DNA of 62,749 nt from Actinoplanes sandaracinus (GTDB taxonomy: Bacteria > Actinomycetota > Actinomycetes > Mycobacteriales > Micromonosporaceae). The notes below the pieces were generated by a model, which was not told the origin of the DNA, searched no databases, and saw only the letters and a program-made list of their open reading frames with translations. The position numbers and the translations under genes were made by a program. Of this stretch, positions 59,042 through 62,749 are shown piece after piece. Where the stretch lies: the NCBI RefSeq assembly GCF_030009775.1, contig NZ_JASCTH010000002.1, positions 407,618 through 470,366 on the forward strand. The letters run 5' to 3'. How positions within the stretch are numbered: position 1 is the first letter of the stretch; the number at the start of each line of letters is the position of its first letter.

Positions 59042-60262
59042 TCACGTGGTCGCCGGCACGTAACAGCTTCCGGCGGCGACCCGCTCCGCGTGCACCCGGT
59101 GCGCGCGCTCCAGCAGTTCCATCAACTCAACCTGCTGCCGGATCCGGGCACGGTACTTCTCGGGCAGCTGCTTGAGCTTCTTCTCCTCCTCGAGCAGCCG
59201 GTGGTAGATCTCGTCGCAGTAGGCCGGATCGGTCTCGATGTCGAGGAACTCGGTGGCCTGCCGGCGAGCCCCCGCCACCGCGGTGCGGGCGCGGCCCTTC
59301 GGGCTGAGCAACGAGACGACCACGGTCACCACCAGAACCCCGATGATGATCCCCAGCGAGGCCACGGTCGGGATCTCCACCACGTCGACGTGTTTGCCGC
59401 CGTTGATGAACGGCACGTTGTTCTCGTGCAAGGCGTGCAGGACCAGTTTCACGCCGATCAGGCCCAGGATCGCGGCCAGCCCGTACGACAGGTAGACCAG
59501 CCGGTCCAGCAGGCCGTCGATCAGGAAGTACAGCTGCCGGAGGCCCAGCAGGGAGAAGGCGGTGGCGGTGAAGACCAGGTAGACGTTCTGCGTCAGCCCG
59601 AAGATCGCCGGGATCGAGTCCAGCGCGAACAGGATGTCGGTGCCGCCGATCGCCACCATGACCAGCAGCATCGGGGTCAGCACCCGCTTGCCGTCCTGAT
59701 AGGTGAAGAGCTTGTCCCCGTCATACGTGTCGGAGGTGCGCAGGAAGCGGCGGGCCAGCCGGATCACGAAGTTGTCCGGAGCCTCCCCCTCCTCGTGCTT
59801 GTCCTTCAGCAGGTTTCCCGCGGTGACCAGCAGGATCAGTCCGAACAGGTAGAAGATCCAGGCGAACGAGTTGATCAGCGCGGCGCCGACCAGGATGAAA
59901 CCGGTCCGGGCCAGCAGCGACACCACGATCCCGAAGAGCAGCACCTTCTGCTGGTCGGCGCGGGGCACCTTGAAGCTGCTCATCAGCAACAGGAAGACGA
60001 AGAGGTTGTCGACCGAGAGCGCCTCCTCGGTGACGTAACCCGCGAAGTACTCAGCACCCATGGTGGACCCGCCGAAGACCCACACGCCGACGCCGAACAG
60101 GATCGCGATCGACACATAGACCGACGTCCACAGCGCTGCCTCACGCAGCCGGGGCACGTGAGCGCGCCGCACGTGGAAGAAGAAGTCGAAGAGCAGCAGG
60201 CCGACGATGCCGGCAACGGTCAAGACCCACACCACACCGGACACCGGTTGCATGGACACCAT
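59042..60262 (-). CDS. TerC-family membrane protein
   Basis: A 406-residue integral membrane protein with about seven to nine helices. It carries TerC family features: paired acidic blocks EALSVDNLFVFLL and GGTDILFALDSIPAIFGLT, where Asp residues lie in membrane helices, and a long cytoplasmic C-terminal tail. TerC/Alx proteins handle Mn2+ or are linked to tellurite resistance. No ter operon or Mn riboswitch is here. ATG at 60262 follows the pentapeptide stop as TAGGATG, implying translational coupling. Confidence 0.92.
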   Translation of the reverse strand: MVSMQPVSGVVWVLTVAGIVGLLLFDFFFHVRRAHVPRLREAALWTSVYVSIAILFGVGVWVFGGSTMGAEYFAGYVTEEALSVDNLFVFLLLMSSFKVPRADQQKVLLFGIVVSLLARTGFILVGAALINSFAWIFYLFGLILLVTAGNLLKDKHEEGEAPDNFVIRLARRFLRTSDTYDGDKLFTYQDGKRVLTPMLLVMVAIGGTDILFALDSIPAIFGLTQNVYLVFTATAFSLLGLRQLYFLIDGLLDRLVYLSYGLAAILGLIGVKLVLHALHENNVPFINGGKHVDVVEIPTVASLGIIIGVLVVTVVVSLLSPKGRARTAVAGARRQATEFLDIETDPAYCDEIYHRLLEEEKKLKQLPEKYRARIRQQVELMELLERAHRVHAERVAAGSCYVPATT

Positions 60263-60263
60263 C

Positions 60264-61025
60264 CTAGGGGTGATCGGTCTCCGTCACTGCGGCACGCAAC
60301 TGTGACGCCGTCAGGAAGAGCACCCCGTCCAGGTTCGCGCCGCGCAGGTCCGTACCCCGCATGTCGGCGCCGGTGAAGTCGGCCCGCCGCAGATCCGCGT
60401 CGCGCAGGTCCGCACCGATCAGCAGCGCGCCGCGGAAGCTCGCGCCGCGCAGATCGGCGCCGCGCATGCGGCGGCCGATCAGGCGAGCCCCGCTGTGGTC
60501 CGGGCGGCGGCCGCCGGACCGGGCCCGCACCATCTCACTCGCCCTGCGCAACAACGGGACAATCTTGGTCCGGTACGCCTCCACGTCCAGTCTCCGCAGC
60601 TCAGCCGGGGCCGATGCGGCCAGAGCGTCGGTCTCGTCGAACGCGGCCCGCAACTTCGGATGCAGCCGCCGCGCGTCGTCCAGCTTCAGCGCCTCGGTCA
60701 GGTACCACATCAGCTCGTGCAACTGCCGCACCACCGGGAGCAGCGCGAACATGTCACCGGCCAACTCGGGCGCGGACCGCCAGTCCCGCCCGCCGAAGGT
60801 GTCCTGGGTGATCCGCTGACCGGCGCCGAAGCAGTCGAACACCACGCAGCCCGGAAAGCCGCGCCGCGGCAGCTCCTCGTGAATGGTGCAGCGGAAATCG
60901 TCGCCCAGATTGCGGCACGGCCGGCCCGCCGGCTTGTCGACCGCGAAATCGGATGAGCGGGCGAAAGCCGGTGCAACGCAGCACAGTGCGGCACAGCGAG
61001 AACAATCGGCGGCGAGGCGATTCAT
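60264..61025 (-). CDS. Cys-cluster (YkgJ-like) plus pentapeptide-repeat protein
   Basis: A 253-residue protein. The N-terminal 70 residues hold C8, C11, C15, C16, C37, C46, C60 and C65, the CxxC-x3-CC pattern of the YkgJ-type metal-binding family. The C-terminal quarter has about ten A(D/N)LxX pentapeptides (GADLRGASFRGALLIGADLR...), forming a right-handed quadrilateral helix. Fusion of the two is the oddity. ATG at 61025 has AAGGA six bases upstream and was preferred to the ATG at 61052. Coupled to terC. Confidence 0.8.
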   Translation of the reverse strand: MNRLAADCSRCAALCCVAPAFARSSDFAVDKPAGRPCRNLGDDFRCTIHEELPRRGFPGCVVFDCFGAGQRITQDTFGGRDWRSAPELAGDMFALLPVVRQLHELMWYLTEALKLDDARRLHPKLRAAFDETDALAASAPAELRRLDVEAYRTKIVPLLRRASEMVRARSGGRRPDHSGARLIGRRMRGADLRGASFRGALLIGADLRDADLRRADFTGADMRGTDLRGANLDGVLFLTASQLRAAVTETDHP

Positions 61026-61303
61026 TTCATCCTTTTCGGTGGGCCGGGCCATTTCGGCGCGACTAATTGCGGTAGCACGCCGGTGGGCGCTGCGGGTAAC
61101 TTTACCGACACCCGCTCACACAGCTCTGACCTGCAATTTTGGTCACTCCCCAGCCGGGACGACCACTTGCTTCGGCACCTGCGGGTATGGTGCGCAGACG
61201 GGACGAACGATGACCTTGCCGGTTGATTGTCGATAGCGTCGTAACCCCAATGCCGGAGCGGGTGCGGTGAGCGCTGCCCGCACAACAGAGGATTTCGAAT
61301 AAC
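61026..61303. other. 278-base divergent intergenic region
   Basis: It separates the pentapeptide and lamin-tail genes, starts facing outward. It is AT-richer than average. No known riboswitch or long dyad was found. It must hold both promoters. A GAGGA ribosome site for the downstream gene lies near 61290. Confidence 0.4.
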
Positions 61304-62518
61304 ATGCAAAGCCGACCGAAAACAGTTTTCGGCGTGGGTACCGCGCTGGGCGTACTCATCGCTGGAACCGGAGTGTTCGGGACCGCGCCGGCCTGGGCCG
61401 CCGCACCGACCTTCGACACCCCACCGAGCCAGACCGGCTGGGGTGACGTGGTCCTCACCGGCACCGCCACGCCGGGCGCCTCCGTGACGCTCCGCGAGCG
61501 CGCCTACAAGTGGGGCAAGGACGTCACCAACGCCGCCGAACTGGAGCCCGCCGAGGCCTACGACCACCCGACGACCGTCACCGCCAACGCGACGACCGGC
61601 CGCTGGAGCATCACCCGCACGATGGACTCGGGCTTCGTCTGGGCCGTCGCGGCCGGCGGCGAGTACTCGCGGATCGTGGCGGCGCCCCTGAAGATCGGCG
61701 GCACACTCACGCTCGGCTCCACCGCGAGCAACACGGTCGCCTTCAGCTACCGCGCCTCGCCCGACGAGCCCGGCCTGCCGGTGACCATCCAGCGGCAGAA
61801 CGGCAGCGCGTGGGTCACCGTCGGCACCGGCACCACCGACGACACCAGCGCCTCGGACCCGGCCTCCGACGTCACCACCACCCTCACCGGCCAGCCCGCC
61901 GGCGCGCAGACGTACCGCGCGGTCGTCGCCAGCGCCGCGCAGCCCGCCTACGCGTCGCCGGACAACCTGATCCTCGCGAACACGTTCACCGGCCAGGTCA
62001 CGGTCGCCGGCACCGGCGGCGGCAGCACCCCGCCGCCCGCCACCACCCCGCCGACGGCCAACCCCACGACGCCGCCGACCACGACGCCGCCGACCAACCC
62101 GCCCACGACCAACCCGCCGACGACCAACCCGCCGGCCACCCCGGCCGTCGGCTCGATCCAGTTCACCCGGGTCAACTACAACGCCGCTGGCGTGGACCGC
62201 CGGACCAACACGAGCATCAACGGCGAGTACGCCCGGCTCACCAACAAGTCCAAGAAGGCCGTCAACCTGAAGGGCTGGACCGTCCGCGACGCCGCCGGCA
62301 ACCTGTACCGCTTCACCACCAACTACACGCTCGCCGCCGGCAAGAGCGTCACCGTCCGCACCGGCAAGGGCTCCAACACCACCGCCACCCGCTACTGGGG
62401 CCGGAGCTACCACGTCTGGAACAACGCCGGCGACACCGCGGCCCTCCGCACCGGCGCCGGCAAGCTGATCGACTCCTGCAAGTGGACTAAGGCCGGCAAG
62501 GGCTACACCACCTGCTGA
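61304..62518 (+). CDS. secreted lamin-tail-domain (LTD) protein
   Basis: A 404-residue exported protein. A signal peptide ends near ASAWAA-like (residues 30-32). The N-terminal half is beta-rich (GWGDVVLTGTATPGASVTLRE, Ig-like repeats). A Thr/Pro/Asn linker (235-285) follows. The last about 115 residues are a lamin-tail domain (EYARLTNKSKKAVNLKGWTVRDAAGN, then WNNAGDTAALRT). LTDs mediate surface or nuclease-linked attachment in bacteria. Ligand unknown. ATG start with GAGGA. Confidence 0.85.
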   Translation: MQSRPKTVFGVGTALGVLIAGTGVFGTAPAWAAAPTFDTPPSQTGWGDVVLTGTATPGASVTLRERAYKWGKDVTNAAELEPAEAYDHPTTVTANATTGRWSITRTMDSGFVWAVAAGGEYSRIVAAPLKIGGTLTLGSTASNTVAFSYRASPDEPGLPVTIQRQNGSAWVTVGTGTTDDTSASDPASDVTTTLTGQPAGAQTYRAVVASAAQPAYASPDNLILANTFTGQVTVAGTGGGSTPPPATTPPTANPTTPPTTTPPTNPPTTNPPTTNPPATPAVGSIQFTRVNYNAAGVDRRTNTSINGEYARLTNKSKKAVNLKGWTVRDAAGNLYRFTTNYTLAAGKSVTVRTGKGSNTTATRYWGRSYHVWNNAGDTAALRTGAGKLIDSCKWTKAGKGYTTC

Positions 62519-62534
62519 CCCGCCACCGCACCGA

Positions 62535-62569
62535 AACGGCCCTCCGGGATCCCACCCCGGAGGGCCGTT
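62535..62569 (+). terminator. terminator of the LTD gene
   Basis: A perfect 14-base-pair stem AACGGCCCTCCGGG/CCCGGAGGGCCGTT with a seven-base loop, 17 bases after the stop. Confidence 0.9.
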
Positions 62570-62645
62570 CGGCGTCCCAGCGGGGACCATGCCGCGGGAC
62601 CGCTTTGCAGCCCGCATAGTCGGTGCGCTAGGCTTTCACTACCGA

Positions 62646-62719
62646 CGCGGGGTGGAGCAGCTCGGTAGCTCGCTGGGCTCATAACCCAGAGGTCGCAGGT
62701 TCAAATCCTGTCCCCGCTA
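62646..62719 (+). tRNA. initiator tRNA-Met (anticodon CAT)
   Basis: A 74-base cloverleaf with anticodon CAT at 62680-62682. The three consecutive G-C pairs of the anticodon stem (GGG...CCC) and the unpaired first base (C1 opposite U72) mark the initiator type. The T-arm is GGTTCAAATCC. CCA is not encoded. Confidence 0.95.
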
Positions 62720-62749
62720 CGAGTGCAGAGGGTCCTTGTCCGCGGAAAG

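Noticed and set aside
61026..61303. c-di-AMP (ydaO-type) riboswitch upstream of the secreted LTD protein
   Set aside because: The known conserved blocks are not all present in order. Only isolated GGGA and CCCC elements were seen.
1..62719. CRISPR array, prophage, integrase or insertion sequence
   Set aside because: No regularly spaced repeats, transposase motifs, inverted terminal repeats or attachment duplications were seen. Tandem repeats found lie inside coding genes.

Overview
This is a very GC-rich chromosomal segment from an actinobacterium. WhiB proteins, a fused Kgd-type 2-oxoglutarate dehydrogenase, a nickel superoxide dismutase, the sigma-R/RsrA pair and the 24-codon ribosomal protein bL37 together fix the phylum. 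The mix of housekeeping order and secreted chitosan-active proteins suggests Micromonosporaceae, possibly Actinoplanes, but that narrower assignment is inference. I see no rRNA, CRISPR array, prophage, insertion sequence or integrase. Coding density is high and the whole window looks like core chromosome.

Layout. 0.07-5 kb: an FHA protein, a lipoprotein, a coupled patatin lipase/acyltransferase pair, and a MerR regulator overlapping a thioredoxin. 5.1-8.3 kb: one 1058-residue membrane protein combining an M50-type metalloprotease core, a cyclic-nucleotide-binding-like domain, a FecR-like domain and a Thr-rich tail. 8.6-12.6 kb: a stress operon of response regulator, histidine kinase and HtrA protease. 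12.7-14.3 kb: an olsB-olsA-like lipid pair. 14.4-16.9 kb: a hotdog-like protein and an ABC exporter. 17.2-24.5 kb: central carbon metabolism (kgd, pta, ackA). 24.5-27.8 kb: a secreted hydrolase, a quinone-oxidoreductase-type dehydrogenase and malic enzyme. 28-28.8 kb: divergent sodX and sodN. 28.9-31.7 kb: an anti-sigma-type ATPase, a GntR regulator and a diacylglycerol kinase-type enzyme.

32.1-47.9 kb follows the gene order of the M. tuberculosis whiB1-pdtaS-TB7.3-bL37-rshA-sigH-(SRAP)-aroA-rsgA block, as I recall it. Two blocks are inserted. One is an assimilatory sulfate-reduction operon (sir, a zinc-ribbon protein, cysH, a CbiX-like chelatase) preceded by a 28-codon Cys-containing leader peptide. 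The other is a sugar-isomerase/TPR divergent pair.

48-62.6 kb is more accessory: a STAS-ATPase fusion, DUF5709, a GH16-like protein without its catalytic motif beside a GH46 chitosanase, 4-alpha-glucanotransferase, a DUF1800/DUF1501 Tat-exported pair, a spermidine-synthase-like protein, a pentapeptide/TerC pair and a secreted lamin-tail protein. The window closes with an initiator tRNA-Met.

The most rewarding points are regulatory: the sulfur-operon leader peptide, a sigma-R autoregulatory promoter feeding an N-terminally extended sigma-R isoform, two CRP-like sites upstream of whiB1, and a recurring arrangement of a -10 hexamer 6-8 bases before the start codon, which predicts many leaderless mRNAs.
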